Positions 26,756 through 36,261 are shown, counted from the stretch's first letter. The stretch is 57,745 bases of DNA from Alphaproteobacteria bacterium (GCA_018650465.1 JABIFY010000147.1:1-57745), one strand, 5' to 3'. Numbers and translations: made by a program. Notes: a model not told the origin generated them from the letters alone.

Positions 26756-27904
26756 ATGACGCTAGCTGATTTTCCAACCGCCGAATTTGAAGCCCGCCTG
26801 GCCAAAGCCCAGGCCGCCATGCACGCCCAGGGCCTGGACGCCTTGCTGTTCACTACCGAAGCCGAGATGCGTTATTTCACCGGCTTTCGGACCTTGTTCT
26901 GGCAAAGTCCGACCCGGCCCTGGTTTCTGGTTCTGCCCGCCAGCGGCAAACCGGTCGCTATCATCCCGGAGATCGGCGCGGCCTTGATGCGCAAAACCTG
27001 GCTTGACGACATTCGTACCTGGGCGTCACCCCATGCCGATGACGACGGTGTTTCCTTGCTGGTCGATAGCCTGAACGGCTTTTCCAAAATTGGCGTGATG
27101 ATGGGGCGGGAAAGTTATTTGCGCATGCCCCTGGCCGATTATCAGAAACTGGCCGACCGTTTGCCTGGTGCCAACTTTATCAATGCCAGTGATCTGGTCC
27201 AGGCTTTGCGCATGGTGAAGTCACCTGCCGAAATTGAAAAAACCCGGGCCATCTGTGCCATTGCCTCAAACAGTTTTGCCAATGCGGAAAACCTTTTCCA
27301 TGAAGGCCAGCCCCTGAACGAAGCCTTCCGGGCCTTCAAGATTGACCTGCTGGAACAGGGGGCCGAAGATGTGCCCTATCTGGTAGGCGGGGCCGGACAA
27401 GGAGGCTATGCCGATGTGATCTCGCCGCCGTCCACCGATCCCCTGCGGGCCGGGGACGTGTTGATGCTGGATACCGGTGCCACCCTGGCCGGGTACTATT
27501 GTGACTTTGATCGCAACTATGCCTTTGGCCATGCTGACGATACCGCCAAGTCAGCCTACCGGACTTTGTATCGGGCAACACAAGCCGCCCTTGAAATCGC
27601 AAGGCCCGGCACGCGTTGCTGTGATCTGTATGCCGCCATGGGCAAGGTCATCGAACAGGAAGGCAGCGACGTCGGGCGATACGGTCATGGTCTTGGCATT
27701 CAGTTGACGGAATCGCCGTCGATCATTTCCTTTGATCAAACTGTATTGAAGGATGGCATGGTCATGACCCTGGAACCAGGTATGTCAATTGGTAGTGGCA
27801 AGATCATGGTGCATGAAGAAAATATTCTGATTTGTGACGGCCCGCCGCAAATGCTGAGCGAACGGGCCGCGCCTGAACTGCCGGTCTTTGGAGGTACGGG
27901 ATGA
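26756..27904 (+). CDS. M24 family metallopeptidase (Xaa-Pro peptidase-like), first of two
   Basis: Protein of 382 residues. A creatinase-type N-terminal domain (about 1-160, with LDALLFTTEAEMRYFTGFRT) precedes a pita-bread domain with metal-ligand regions DVLMLDTGATLAGYYCDFDRN, GRYGHGLGIQLTE, MTLEPGM and HEENILI. All five expected ligands appear present, so it should be an active dinuclear hydrolase or a creatinase-like C-N hydrolase. It differs from the second M24 protein in the same operon, which is the clearer DoeA/EutD. It overlaps the racemase-like gene by four bases. Confidence 0.85.
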   Translation: MTLADFPTAEFEARLAKAQAAMHAQGLDALLFTTEAEMRYFTGFRTLFWQSPTRPWFLVLPASGKPVAIIPEIGAALMRKTWLDDIRTWASPHADDDGVSLLVDSLNGFSKIGVMMGRESYLRMPLADYQKLADRLPGANFINASDLVQALRMVKSPAEIEKTRAICAIASNSFANAENLFHEGQPLNEAFRAFKIDLLEQGAEDVPYLVGGAGQGGYADVISPPSTDPLRAGDVLMLDTGATLAGYYCDFDRNYAFGHADDTAKSAYRTLYRATQAALEIARPGTRCCDLYAAMGKVIEQEGSDVGRYGHGLGIQLTESPSIISFDQTVLKDGMVMTLEPGMSIGSGKIMVHEENILICDGPPQMLSERAAPELPVFGGTG

Positions 27905-28644
27905 AGCTATCCTTCGACGTTGATCAAGGAGCCGGATCGAAAGCCGCCCTTGGCCTGATCGTGCTGCAAAGTGACGAAAGCATGGAGGCCGAACTCAGGT
28001 CCGTTTTCGATCAACCAGGTTTGGCGCTTTATCACAGTCGCATTACAAGTGCGCCAGAAGTCACGCCGGAAACCTTGGCGCAAATGGAACTGGATTTGCC
28101 CGTGGCGGCAGCCTTGTTGCCAACGGCCCAGCCGCTCGATGTGGTGGGCTATGGCTGCACATCGGGGGCCACGGTCATCGGGGCTGATAAAATATCCGCC
28201 ATCATTCGTGCCGCCCAACCAACAAGTAAAACCACCGATCCCATATCAGCCGTCATGGCGGCCAGTCGGCATTTGGGTGTCAAACGAATTGGCTTCGTGA
28301 CGCCCTATGTGGCCGATGTATCTGAAGCTATGCGCGCCCTGCTGGAGCAAAACGGACTTGAAGTTGCGGCCTTTGGCTCCTTCGAACAAATAGAAGAATC
28401 CGTCGTCTCGCGCATCACTGAACAATCTGTCCTGGAGGCCGTCTGTGCCGTGGGCGAAAATGAAGATGTCGAGGCGGTCTTTGCTTCCTGCACCAACTTA
28501 CGCAGTTTTGGCATTATTGATGAAGCTGAAAAAAAGCTCGGCAAGCCGATCATTTCCAGCAACCAGGCCCTCGCCTGGCACATGCTGACGCTGGCCGGAT
28601 TACCTACCGCTGGCCATGGCCCTGGCCGGTTATTTCAATCTTGA
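27901..28644 (+). CDS. Asp/Glu racemase superfamily protein, EutA / maleate isomerase-like
   Basis: Protein of 247 residues. Two conserved Cys positions of the superfamily are visible, VVGYGCTSGATVIG (about residue 85) and VFASCTNLRSFG (about 200), with a Rossmann-like segment RIGFVTPYVADVSEAM between them. Relatives include arylmalonate decarboxylase, maleate cis-trans isomerase and EutA of hydroxyectoine utilisation. With DoeA/EutD and DoeB/EutE just downstream, EutA-like action on a hydroxyectoine derivative is the best reading, though this rests on context. It is coupled to the upstream M24 gene by an ATGA overlap. Confidence 0.78.
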   Translation: MKLSFDVDQGAGSKAALGLIVLQSDESMEAELRSVFDQPGLALYHSRITSAPEVTPETLAQMELDLPVAAALLPTAQPLDVVGYGCTSGATVIGADKISAIIRAAQPTSKTTDPISAVMAASRHLGVKRIGFVTPYVADVSEAMRALLEQNGLEVAAFGSFEQIEESVVSRITEQSVLEAVCAVGENEDVEAVFASCTNLRSFGIIDEAEKKLGKPIISSNQALAWHMLTLAGLPTAGHGPGRLFQS

Positions 28645-28665
28645 AACCTGAATTTAGAGGCACCT

Positions 28666-29847
28666 ATGCCAGACGTTGAATTGCCTTTCTCACGCGCTGA
28701 ATATGCCGATCGCCTCGCCAAGGTCCGTAAGGCCATGGCGTCCAAAAATATTGATCTGCTGATCTCCTCTGACCCGTCCAATATGGCCTGGCTGACCGGC
28801 TATGACGGTTGGTCTTTTTATGTGCACCAATGTGTGCTGGTGCCTATGGAGGGAGAACCCTTCTGGTTTGGTCGCCTGCAAGATGGCAACGGGGCCATTC
28901 GCACGGTCTATATGGACCCGGCCAATATCCTGACCTATCCCGACCATTATGTGCAGTCACCGGACCGCCACCCCATGGATGTGCTCTCCAGTCTGATTAC
29001 GGACCGCGGCTGGGGCAGTTTGGCGGTTGGTGTGGAAATGGATAACTATTATTTTTCCGCCGCAGCATTTGCCAGCCTGTTGAAACATTTGCCCAATGCC
29101 AAATTTCAGGATGCAACGGCCCTGGTCAACTGGTGCCGGGCAGTGAAGTCAGACCAGGAACTGACTTACATGCGCCGGGCCGGGGCCATTGTCAGTGAAA
29201 TGCACCAGCGCATTTTTGACGTCATCGAACCGGGCATGCGCAAGTGCGATCTGGTGGCGGAAATATTTGATGCAGGCATTCGCGGCGCAGACGGTCATGG
29301 CGGAGACTACCCGGCGATCGTGCCCCTGCTGCCCTCAGGCTCAGACGCCGCCGCCCCGCATCTGACCTGGGATGATAAACCCATGCAGTCGGGCATGGGT
29401 ACTTTCTTTGAAATTGCGGGCTGTTACCGGCGCTACCATGCGCCCCTGTCGCGCACGGTCTATCTTGGTAAACCATCAGACACTTTTCTGGATGCAGACA
29501 AGGCCGTGCAGGAAGGCATGGTTGCCGGTCTTGAAAAGGCCCGCGCCGGGAACGCCTGCGAAGATATCGCCAATGCCTTTTTTGCCGTGCTGGAAAAATA
29601 CAACATCGCCAAGAGCAATCGCGCCGGTTATGCCATCGGCCTAAGCTATCCGCCGGACTGGGGCGAGCGTACCATGAGCCTGCGCCCCGGCGATGAAACT
29701 ATCCTGGAGCCCGGCATGACCTTCCATTTCATGACGGGACTTTGGATGGACGACTGGGGCATGGAAACCACAGAAAGTATCGTCATCACCAACGGCGAGC
29801 CTGAATGCCTGGCAAACGTGCCCCGGAAAATGATGGTGAAGGATTAA
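28666..29847 (+). CDS. doeA: Ectoine hydrolase DoeA/EutD (M24 family)
   Basis: Protein of 393 residues. N-terminal PFSRAEYADRLAKVRKAM and SNMAWLTGYDGWSFYVHQ are characteristic of DoeA/EutD, the enzyme that opens the ectoine ring to N-acetyl-diaminobutyrate. The pita-bread domain follows (GTFFEIAGCYRRYHAPLSRT, GYAIGLSYPPDWGE, ILEPGMTFHFM, TTESIVIT). As in characterised DoeA-type proteins, the classical aminopeptidase metal ligands are largely replaced (for example FEIAG instead of a DxG pair), consistent with a non-peptidase reaction. It is followed after five bases by the DoeB gene. Confidence 0.88.
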   Translation: MPDVELPFSRAEYADRLAKVRKAMASKNIDLLISSDPSNMAWLTGYDGWSFYVHQCVLVPMEGEPFWFGRLQDGNGAIRTVYMDPANILTYPDHYVQSPDRHPMDVLSSLITDRGWGSLAVGVEMDNYYFSAAAFASLLKHLPNAKFQDATALVNWCRAVKSDQELTYMRRAGAIVSEMHQRIFDVIEPGMRKCDLVAEIFDAGIRGADGHGGDYPAIVPLLPSGSDAAAPHLTWDDKPMQSGMGTFFEIAGCYRRYHAPLSRTVYLGKPSDTFLDADKAVQEGMVAGLEKARAGNACEDIANAFFAVLEKYNIAKSNRAGYAIGLSYPPDWGERTMSLRPGDETILEPGMTFHFMTGLWMDDWGMETTESIVITNGEPECLANVPRKMMVKD

Positions 29848-29852
29848 GGCTG

Positions 29853-30842
29853 ATGCAAAACTCCCCCATTACCGCCACCGTCAATTTTGAAGCCGACGGC
29901 ATCCAGCATGGCTTCCTGAAACTGCCGCATTCCCATGACGGTTCGGCCTGGGGGTCAATCATGATCCCTGTAACTGTTGCCAAGAACGGCACTGGTCCGA
30001 CGGTCCTGTTTACGGGCGGTAATCATGGTGATGAATATGAAGGCCCGATTGCCCTGTTTGATCTGGCGGCAACAATCCGGGCTGAGGATATCTCAGGCCG
30101 CGTAATAATTGTGCCGGGCATGAATTACCCGGCGTTTCAGGCAGGCACACGCACATCGCCCATCGACAAGGGGAACCTGAACCGGGTTTTCCCCGGAAAC
30201 CCGACGGGTAGTATCACGGAAAAAATTGCGGACTATTTCCAGCGCACGTTGCTGCCCCTGGCGGACTATGTGGTCGACATCCATTCCGGCGGCAAGACCC
30301 TGGATTTTGTGCCTTTCTGTGCGGCCCATGTGCTGGACGACAAGGACCAGCAAGCGCGATGCGTGGCGGCCATGCAAGCCTTTAACGCACCATACTCCAT
30401 GATGCTGCTGGAGATCGACGCGACCGGCATGTATGACACCGCCGCTGAGGACATGGGCAAGGTTTTTATTTCCACTGAGCTCGGAGGTGGCGGCTCAGCC
30501 CGTGCCTCAACCGTAGCCATCGCCAAAAAGGGTGTGCAGAACATTTTGAAACACGCATGCGTGCTGGCAGGTGATTTGGACATCGCCCCGACCATCAATA
30601 TTGACATGCCGGATGATCGTTGTTTTGTAACCTGCGAGACCAGCGGCTTGCTCGAAATCTGTGTGGAATTGGGCGACAAGGTGAGCGCCGGTCAGACCCT
30701 GGCCCGCGTCCACGATATGGAACGCACGGGCGCCGAACCTGTCGTCTACACCGCTCCCATAGATGGCCTGTTTGCAGCCCGGCATTTTCCCGGCCTGATA
30801 AACATGGGTGATATCGTGACGGTGATTGCGGTTAGGACCTAA
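29853..30842 (+). CDS. doeB: N-acetyl-2,4-diaminobutyrate deacetylase DoeB/EutE (AstE/AspA family)
   Basis: Protein of 329 residues in the succinylglutamate desuccinylase/aspartoacylase family. The zinc site is in GGNHGDEYEGPIAL (H and E ligands) and in YVVDIHSGGKTLDFVPF (third His). The N-terminal pattern GIQHGFLKLPHSHDGSAWGS matches DoeB/EutE. It should release acetate and diaminobutyrate from the DoeA product. The ATG at 29853 follows the DoeA stop closely, with AAGG upstream. The DoeC dehydrogenase and DoeD aminotransferase that complete the route to aspartate are not seen in the window. Its stop overlaps the stop of the convergent small gene. Confidence 0.88.
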   Translation: MQNSPITATVNFEADGIQHGFLKLPHSHDGSAWGSIMIPVTVAKNGTGPTVLFTGGNHGDEYEGPIALFDLAATIRAEDISGRVIIVPGMNYPAFQAGTRTSPIDKGNLNRVFPGNPTGSITEKIADYFQRTLLPLADYVVDIHSGGKTLDFVPFCAAHVLDDKDQQARCVAAMQAFNAPYSMMLLEIDATGMYDTAAEDMGKVFISTELGGGGSARASTVAIAKKGVQNILKHACVLAGDLDIAPTINIDMPDDRCFVTCETSGLLEICVELGDKVSAGQTLARVHDMERTGAEPVVYTAPIDGLFAARHFPGLINMGDIVTVIAVRT

Positions 30843-31093
30843 ACCAGGTTGACCTGATCAACCGGCATCAAGGCGTCCGGTACCTGTCCCGCCTCGACCT
30901 TGTCGACGATATCCCGCAAGCGTGCCATGCCAGTCTCGCCGTCATCTTTCAATGATTGCAGAGAACGGAAAGGCTTGTAAGGGCGTCGATTAATCGCAAC
31001 CTCGGCGGCCTGGACGTCGACGACAAATGTGCCGTCCCGGACCAGGACGCCGACGCGGGCCTTGCCGTCGGCATCAAAGCTGACGAGTTCCAT
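30839..31093 (-). CDS. Small protein resembling the N-terminal domain of fumarylacetoacetate hydrolase family
   Basis: Protein of 84 residues. MELVSFDADGKARVGVLVRDGTFVVD fits the opening beta domain of FAH-family hydrolases (MKLV.F...G..RVGVL..D..VVDL), and the sequence stops just where the linker to the catalytic barrel begins (PVDQVNLV). The metal-binding catalytic domain is absent. It is the last gene of the hyuA-hyuB minus-strand operon, 20 bases after hyuB. It could be a decayed FAH gene or a free-standing accessory domain; the intact frame and clean position argue that it is still made. Confidence 0.6.
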   Translation of the reverse strand: MELVSFDADGKARVGVLVRDGTFVVDVQAAEVAINRRPYKPFRSLQSLKDDGETGMARLRDIVDKVEAGQVPDALMPVDQVNLV

Positions 31094-31113
31094 CAATTGA
31101 CCTGACGCCTATC

Positions 31114-33015
31114 CTATTCAGCGGCTTCCCGCTGGCCGACGTCTTCCCGGCCCATCCATTTCTGGAAGATCGGGGTGGTCGGGGGGTCAAGATGGGTGTC
31201 GGCTTTGCAGCGGGCTTTCAATTCTTCCATGGTGCCACCACGGTCAAAGAGCTGGACTTCACCGCGCTCGGATCTCATGCGATTGCGCAGATCGTCGGTG
31301 GCGCGCTGGTCGACATTAAACTTGTCATCCAGCACCACGCCGTAACGTTTTGCCCCTTCGATGGAGACCAGTCCACGGCTGGTATCCAGGGCTACTTGCG
31401 CCGCTTCACGCTCAAACGGATCGCCCCAGCCACCGCCGCCCCAGGTATTGAAATAGAGCGTATCGCCGTTGGCCACCTTGATGCGGTCACATTTGGAGAC
31501 CATCCATTCGCGTGTGCCATCGGCCCGCACCATCAGCTTGTCGCTGCGCTGACCGGGTAAGCCGCCATTCACACCCCAGGGATGGCTGAGCCAGCGATCA
31601 TCGTGGATGGATATCTCGCCGGGTTCGAGGAACATATAACCCATGGACAAGCCATTGCCGCCGCGATGCAAACCAGGTCCGCCGGAATCAACGATGGTTT
31701 CATAGGTCACAATACGTAAGGGGAAATAGGCCTCAAGGAATTCGTTAGGCACGTTGGTGAAGGCCGGCCACAGGGAGTGGCCATCAGGACCATCACCAGC
31801 AGGTCGCCCCGGTACGCCACCAAAGCCGATTTGATAGAGCTGGTACCATTCGCCATTTTTGTCATAGCCGGAATACATGAAGTGCGGGCTGTCGGAGAAA
31901 CCGGCGGCGCACAAGGCATCAGGCGAGCCCTGACCCAACACACCACTCATGATATCAAAAATACGCGACAGCAAATGGGTGCGCGATGACAGGGCTGCGG
32001 GGCGAATAGGCTTGAGGATGGTGCCGCGCGGAATGCGCACATCCACCAGATCATAAAAACCGTCGTTGAACAAAATCTGCGGATCGAACAGATTGATGAA
32101 AAAAGCGCCAAGGAACATCTTGAACATTTCTTCGTTCAGCAAAAAGTTCACCGAACTAATGGATTGCGGATCGGTGCCGCCGAAATCAAAGATCACCCGG
32201 TCGCCTTCGCGCCACAGAGTGCATGCGATTTTGTAGGGGCCCATGCCCATGCCGTCATCGTCAATATAATCTTCGAAATAGACCTTCTTTTCCGGCACGA
32301 CCATATTCAGGATCGCGCTCATGGCGATGCGGTTGCGATCCAGCATGTTTTCCATGGCCCCGACCAGTTGGTCCGTCCCGAACCGTTCTGACATCTCAAC
32401 AACCCGGCGTTCCGCCAGGCGCAAGGCGGCGATAATGGCGTTGAAATCTGACTTGTTCCATTCCGGCAGGCGACAGTTGCGCAGGATTACATTGAGCAGT
32501 TCCTGGTTCAGCTTACCCTTGTGGTAAATCTTCACAGGCGGCAGCTGAATGCCTTCTTCAAAGATTTGCGCGGCGTCTGTTGGCAAACTGCCAGGCACCT
32601 TGCCGCCCACATCGGTCATGTGACCAAACATGGCGGCCCAGGCAACAATGCGACCGTCAATATAAATCGGCATCATGGTCAGCCAGTCGTTCAGGTGACT
32701 GATGGCACCATTACAGCTGTAGGGATCATTGGTCAGGAAAATGTCACCTTCTTCGATCTCGCCGTCATAGCCTTCCTTGAAACCGGAAAAGAACGAGCCG
32801 AACTGTCCCACAACCATCTTGCCGTCAGGATTGGCAATCATGGGAAAGGCGTCGTGCTGTTCACGGATACCCGGCGACATAGCCGTGCGGAACAGCACGG
32901 CGTCCATCTCGGTCCGGGCATTTTTCAGAGCATTTTCAATAATATCCAGAGTGATCGGATCGATATCGACGTTCTCGAACGGCCTGGTGTTAGTTTGAAT
33001 AATTTTTGCGGGCAT
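31114..33015 (-). CDS. hyuB: Hydantoinase B/oxoprolinase family protein (HyuB), copy 1
   Basis: Protein of 633 residues, slightly longer than the usual 520-600. Core HyuB motifs are IDPITLDIIENALKNARTEMD, FRTAMSPGIREQHDAFPMI, NDPYSCNGAISHLNDW, GHMTDVGGKVPGS and the C-terminal DRIKVANGDTLYFNTWGGGGWGDP. With HyuA it forms ATP-dependent hydantoinase, N-methylhydantoinase, 5-oxoprolinase or acetone/acetophenone carboxylase-type complexes. The start is preceded by AGGAGG. It follows the tagged HyuA gene by 26 bases. Its core is clearly paralogous to the second HyuB at 49090-51351 but lacks that protein's 166-residue N-terminal addition. Confidence 0.9.
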   Translation of the reverse strand: MPAKIIQTNTRPFENVDIDPITLDIIENALKNARTEMDAVLFRTAMSPGIREQHDAFPMIANPDGKMVVGQFGSFFSGFKEGYDGEIEEGDIFLTNDPYSCNGAISHLNDWLTMMPIYIDGRIVAWAAMFGHMTDVGGKVPGSLPTDAAQIFEEGIQLPPVKIYHKGKLNQELLNVILRNCRLPEWNKSDFNAIIAALRLAERRVVEMSERFGTDQLVGAMENMLDRNRIAMSAILNMVVPEKKVYFEDYIDDDGMGMGPYKIACTLWREGDRVIFDFGGTDPQSISSVNFLLNEEMFKMFLGAFFINLFDPQILFNDGFYDLVDVRIPRGTILKPIRPAALSSRTHLLSRIFDIMSGVLGQGSPDALCAAGFSDSPHFMYSGYDKNGEWYQLYQIGFGGVPGRPAGDGPDGHSLWPAFTNVPNEFLEAYFPLRIVTYETIVDSGGPGLHRGGNGLSMGYMFLEPGEISIHDDRWLSHPWGVNGGLPGQRSDKLMVRADGTREWMVSKCDRIKVANGDTLYFNTWGGGGWGDPFEREAAQVALDTSRGLVSIEGAKRYGVVLDDKFNVDQRATDDLRNRMRSERGEVQLFDRGGTMEELKARCKADTHLDPPTTPIFQKWMGREDVGQREAAE

Positions 33016-33041
33016 GTCTAAAAGCCTCCTATTGGTCCGGG

Positions 33042-35465
33042 TTATGCAGGGTTGATAATGATGTTGCCAACATCATCAACTTCGCCCACATGGTCGGGCA
33101 AGATCAGCGTGGTTGAATCCATTTCGGTGACAACCGCCGGACCCTTGATGCGGTCCCCGGCTTTCAGCAAACTGCGGTCGTAAATCTTTGCCGCGTGGTT
33201 TTGTCCGTTTGCAAAAACGTTGGTATCTTCATAGACGGCCGCCGAACCATCGCCGCCGCCTTGCGGCAGTCTTTCGGCTGTGGCAGTGCTCTCGCCTCCC
33301 TGAACCATGGCGCGCAGGTTATATAATTCCCGCGGCGCATCCAGTTTAAAGGTAAAGAGCTGCTCATGTAGATCATCAAACTGGCGACCCAGTTCTTTCA
33401 GGCCCTGGGTGCGGAATTCTTCCGGCGTCATATCGACTGTCAGGCGCATACCTTGCCCGGCATAACGCAAGTCAATCTGATAAAGCGTTGTTTGTTCCTC
33501 ACGCGGCACGCCTTCATCATTGAGGGCTTCGGCGGCTTGGGCCGCCAACTCTTCCAGAACACCCAGAACTTCAGAATCCGATGTTTCGTCGAAGCGGCGT
33601 ACATAGGTGCGGGCGGCTTCGTTACGCACCCGCGTGGTGGCGTCGCCATAGGCGCACAAAACGCCCGGCCCCGGCGGAATAATTACCGGCCAGGAATTCA
33701 TTAGTTTACCCAGGGCATTGGCGTGAATGGGACCCGCGCCGCCAAAGCCAATCAAGGCAAAATCGCGTGGATCGAAACCCTGCTCAACCGAAACAAGGCG
33801 CAGGGCACCAAACATGTTTTCGTTGACGATATTAACGATGCCCTCTGCGGCTTCCAACATGGAAAGCCCCATGGCGTCGGCAACATTTTTCACGGCCTTT
33901 TCCGAGGCTGCCTTGTCCAGCTGCATGTCACCACCCAGCTTGGCGGTGGAAGGTAAATAGCCCAGCACCACATTGGCATCCGTCACGGTTGGTTCCGTAC
34001 CGCCATTGCCGTAAGCCGCGGGGCCTGGTTCGGCACCGGCACTTTGTGGACCAACGCGCAGGGCCTTGGTAAGTTCCGGCACATAAGCAATGGAGCCACC
34101 GCCAGCGCCAACGGTGCGCACATCAACGGACGAGGCCCGCACGGTGACATCCGCCACCCGCGTCTCGCGGCGTGTTTTGGCCACACCATCCTGGATCAGC
34201 GCCACATCTGTGGATGTCCCGCCCATATCAAAGGTCAGCAAGTCTTTATATCCGGCCTGTTTGGCCATCCAGATGGCACCGGACACGCCGCCCGCCGGAC
34301 CGGACATAAGCAGGTTCACCGGCAATTCCTTGGCCGCATCAGCAGAGGACAATCCACCGTCCGAGCGCAGGATGTGCAATTGCGTGCCGCCGGTTCGACG
34401 ATCCAGTTCCGACATCAGGTTTTCAATATATTTCCCCACCACCGGACGGATGTAGGAGTTCACGACCGTGGTTTCGGCCCGTTCATATTCATACATTTCC
34501 GGCACAATTTCCGAGGAAATCGAAATCGGCACGCCGGGCATGACTTCCTGGGCGATCTCACGAATGCGACGTTCGTGGGCCCCATTAGTATAGGAATTCA
34601 TCAGGGAGACGGTCAGGGCTTCAATACCATGCTTGGCCAGGTCCGCCAGATCAGTGCGCAGTTTTTGTTCGTTCAGGGGATCAACTGTTTCGCCCTTGGC
34701 GCTCATGCGCTCGTCAGCTTCGATGGTTAATTCCAGCGGGGCCAGCGGATCGGTTTTGTTGAAAATCACCCAGCCACCCAGACCACCCGGCACGTACGAT
34801 CGGGCAATTTGCAGGGTTTGTTTATAGCCTTTGGTCATGACCAGGCCGACTTTGGCACCTGAGCCTGTCAGCACCGTATTAGTGGCAACAGTTGTGCCAT
34901 GCATGACCTGGCCAATGGCTGTGGGTTCAATCCCGGCCAGGCCGCAAATCTTTTCAACGCCGTTCAATACACCCACGGATGAATCCTGCGGGGTCGACGG
35001 CACTTTGGCCGTGAAGGTCTGACCACTGGCTTCTTCAATCAGCAGCAAATCGGTAAATGTCCCGCCAACGTCAACGCCCAACAGGTAATCCCCACCCGCG
35101 GGCGTGCGCTTGCGCGGTGCGGGCCCGGAACTTGCCACGGGCTTTGCTGTTGCCTTGGCTGGTGGCGATGACTTGCGGGCTTCAGGTGCCGGCGCGGGCT
35201 CACGGCTTTGTGGCTGCGGCGTGTAGGCAGCGGGTGCGCTGCCGCCTTTGGAGGCAGGTGCCACAACCGGTGTCGGGGCGATCACGGGGGCGATAGAAGA
35301 TGGAGACGTTGAGGAGGTAGAAGAACTTGACGCGCCCGCTGATCTGGCTTGCGTACTTCCACTTGAACTCGACTTCTTGACGCCGCCCAGTTTGTCAAAT
35401 TCGCTTTTGTAGCCGTCCAGTTGGGAATCAAACCAGTCAGTCAGGTCTTTTTTGTCGCTCGTCAT
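33042..35465 (-). CDS. hyuA: Hydantoinase A/oxoprolinase family protein (HyuA), copy 1, with N-terminal tag and disordered linker
   Basis: Protein of 807 residues against about 690 for normal HyuA. Residues 1-28 form a charged helix-like segment (LTDWFDSQLDGYKSEFDKL). Residues 29-126 are a Ser/Pro/Ala-rich, probably disordered linker. The HyuA core starts at about 127 (YLLGVDVGGTFTDLLLIEE) and contains the ATP-site motifs VMHGTTVATNTVL, LLTFDMGGTSTDVALI and VGAGGGSIAYV. The start at 35465 is supported by GGTGG/AAAAAAG upstream. The tag resembles N-termini of the second HyuB and of a 69-residue protein in this window. First gene of the hyuA-hyuB pair, 84 bases after the isochorismatase-fold gene. 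Confidence 0.9.
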   Translation of the reverse strand: MTSDKKDLTDWFDSQLDGYKSEFDKLGGVKKSSSSGSTQARSAGASSSSTSSTSPSSIAPVIAPTPVVAPASKGGSAPAAYTPQPQSREPAPAPEARKSSPPAKATAKPVASSGPAPRKRTPAGGDYLLGVDVGGTFTDLLLIEEASGQTFTAKVPSTPQDSSVGVLNGVEKICGLAGIEPTAIGQVMHGTTVATNTVLTGSGAKVGLVMTKGYKQTLQIARSYVPGGLGGWVIFNKTDPLAPLELTIEADERMSAKGETVDPLNEQKLRTDLADLAKHGIEALTVSLMNSYTNGAHERRIREIAQEVMPGVPISISSEIVPEMYEYERAETTVVNSYIRPVVGKYIENLMSELDRRTGGTQLHILRSDGGLSSADAAKELPVNLLMSGPAGGVSGAIWMAKQAGYKDLLTFDMGGTSTDVALIQDGVAKTRRETRVADVTVRASSVDVRTVGAGGGSIAYVPELTKALRVGPQSAGAEPGPAAYGNGGTEPTVTDANVVLGYLPSTAKLGGDMQLDKAASEKAVKNVADAMGLSMLEAAEGIVNIVNENMFGALRLVSVEQGFDPRDFALIGFGGAGPIHANALGKLMNSWPVIIPPGPGVLCAYGDATTRVRNEAARTYVRRFDETSDSEVLGVLEELAAQAAEALNDEGVPREEQTTLYQIDLRYAGQGMRLTVDMTPEEFRTQGLKELGRQFDDLHEQLFTFKLDAPRELYNLRAMVQGGESTATAERLPQGGGDGSAAVYEDTNVFANGQNHAAKIYDRSLLKAGDRIKGPAVVTEMDSTTLILPDHVGEVDDVGNIIINPA

Positions 35466-35549
35466 ATCTTTTTTCCACCTTCGCAAGCGACCCGTTGATC
35501 GCTCTGTTTTTGGAATTTCAGAAAATATTTTTGCAATTTTGTAAATTTA

Positions 35550-36197
35550 TCAGGCGCTGTTACGTCCTCGCCACTCTTCAATCCACTTGATGACACTGTC
35601 CGTATCGGTAATATCTGCATATCGGCGCCCGACATCGCGTAAATTGTCATTGTGGGGTCGCTCGTCATGATCGCCGACGCCATCTTCCGGCACAATCGTG
35701 CGATAGCCAAACTGAAAACTGTCGATGACCGATGCCCGAATACAGCCCGATGTCACGCAGCCAACAAGAATAACCGTATCGACCTTCTGTCTGACCAGAA
35801 ATGGTACAATGGGTGTCTGAAAAAAGATCGACGCGCCGGTCTTGCAGAATTTCACATCATAGTCGGGATCATAAATCCGGGGATCCAGTTCAGTGCAGGG
35901 ATGACCATGAATCAAATCCTCACGCACTGCCGCCACTTTCCAGTAGGGCATGTCCTCCAGCGATTTATAGGCGGTGTAACAGGTTGCCACCGGCACTTCG
36001 CAACGCCGGGCCACCTCCAGCAAGCGGGCAGCATTATCCACGGCACGATCAATCAAGGGGGCACCACCCAGGGGATATTTTTCTTCCGTGAAGGCCGTCT
36101 GAAAATCCACGACAACAACAGCAGGGCGGTCACCGTAGCCGATAACTTCACTGCCATAGGTCCGCTCGTGATAGGTCGCTTCGGAAACGTCGCTCAT
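35550..36197 (-). CDS. Isochorismatase-fold amidohydrolase (N-carbamoylsarcosine amidase/maleamate amidase-like), copy 1
   Basis: Protein of 215 residues. The catalytic triad positions are visible: Asp in AVVVVDFQTAF, Lys in DVKFCKTGASIFFQT and Cys in VILVGCVTSGCIRAS. The family hydrolyses carbamoyl and amide bonds (N-carbamoylsarcosine, maleamate, biuret, nicotinamide). Immediately upstream of a HyuA/HyuB pair, removal of the carbamoyl group from a ring-opened hydantoin is a natural role. The start at 36197 follows AGGGGAAAAATC; a frame opening at 36221 has no such site. A GTATAC palindrome lies in the divergent promoter region. Confidence 0.88.
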   Translation of the reverse strand: MSDVSEATYHERTYGSEVIGYGDRPAVVVVDFQTAFTEEKYPLGGAPLIDRAVDNAARLLEVARRCEVPVATCYTAYKSLEDMPYWKVAAVREDLIHGHPCTELDPRIYDPDYDVKFCKTGASIFFQTPIVPFLVRQKVDTVILVGCVTSGCIRASVIDSFQFGYRTIVPEDGVGDHDERPHNDNLRDVGRRYADITDTDSVIKWIEEWRGRNSA

Positions 36198-36261
36198 GAT
36201 TTTTCCCCTGTCCACGCACATGCTTGCGCGCTTTGGCGCTGATTACGCCATTCGGCGCTAA

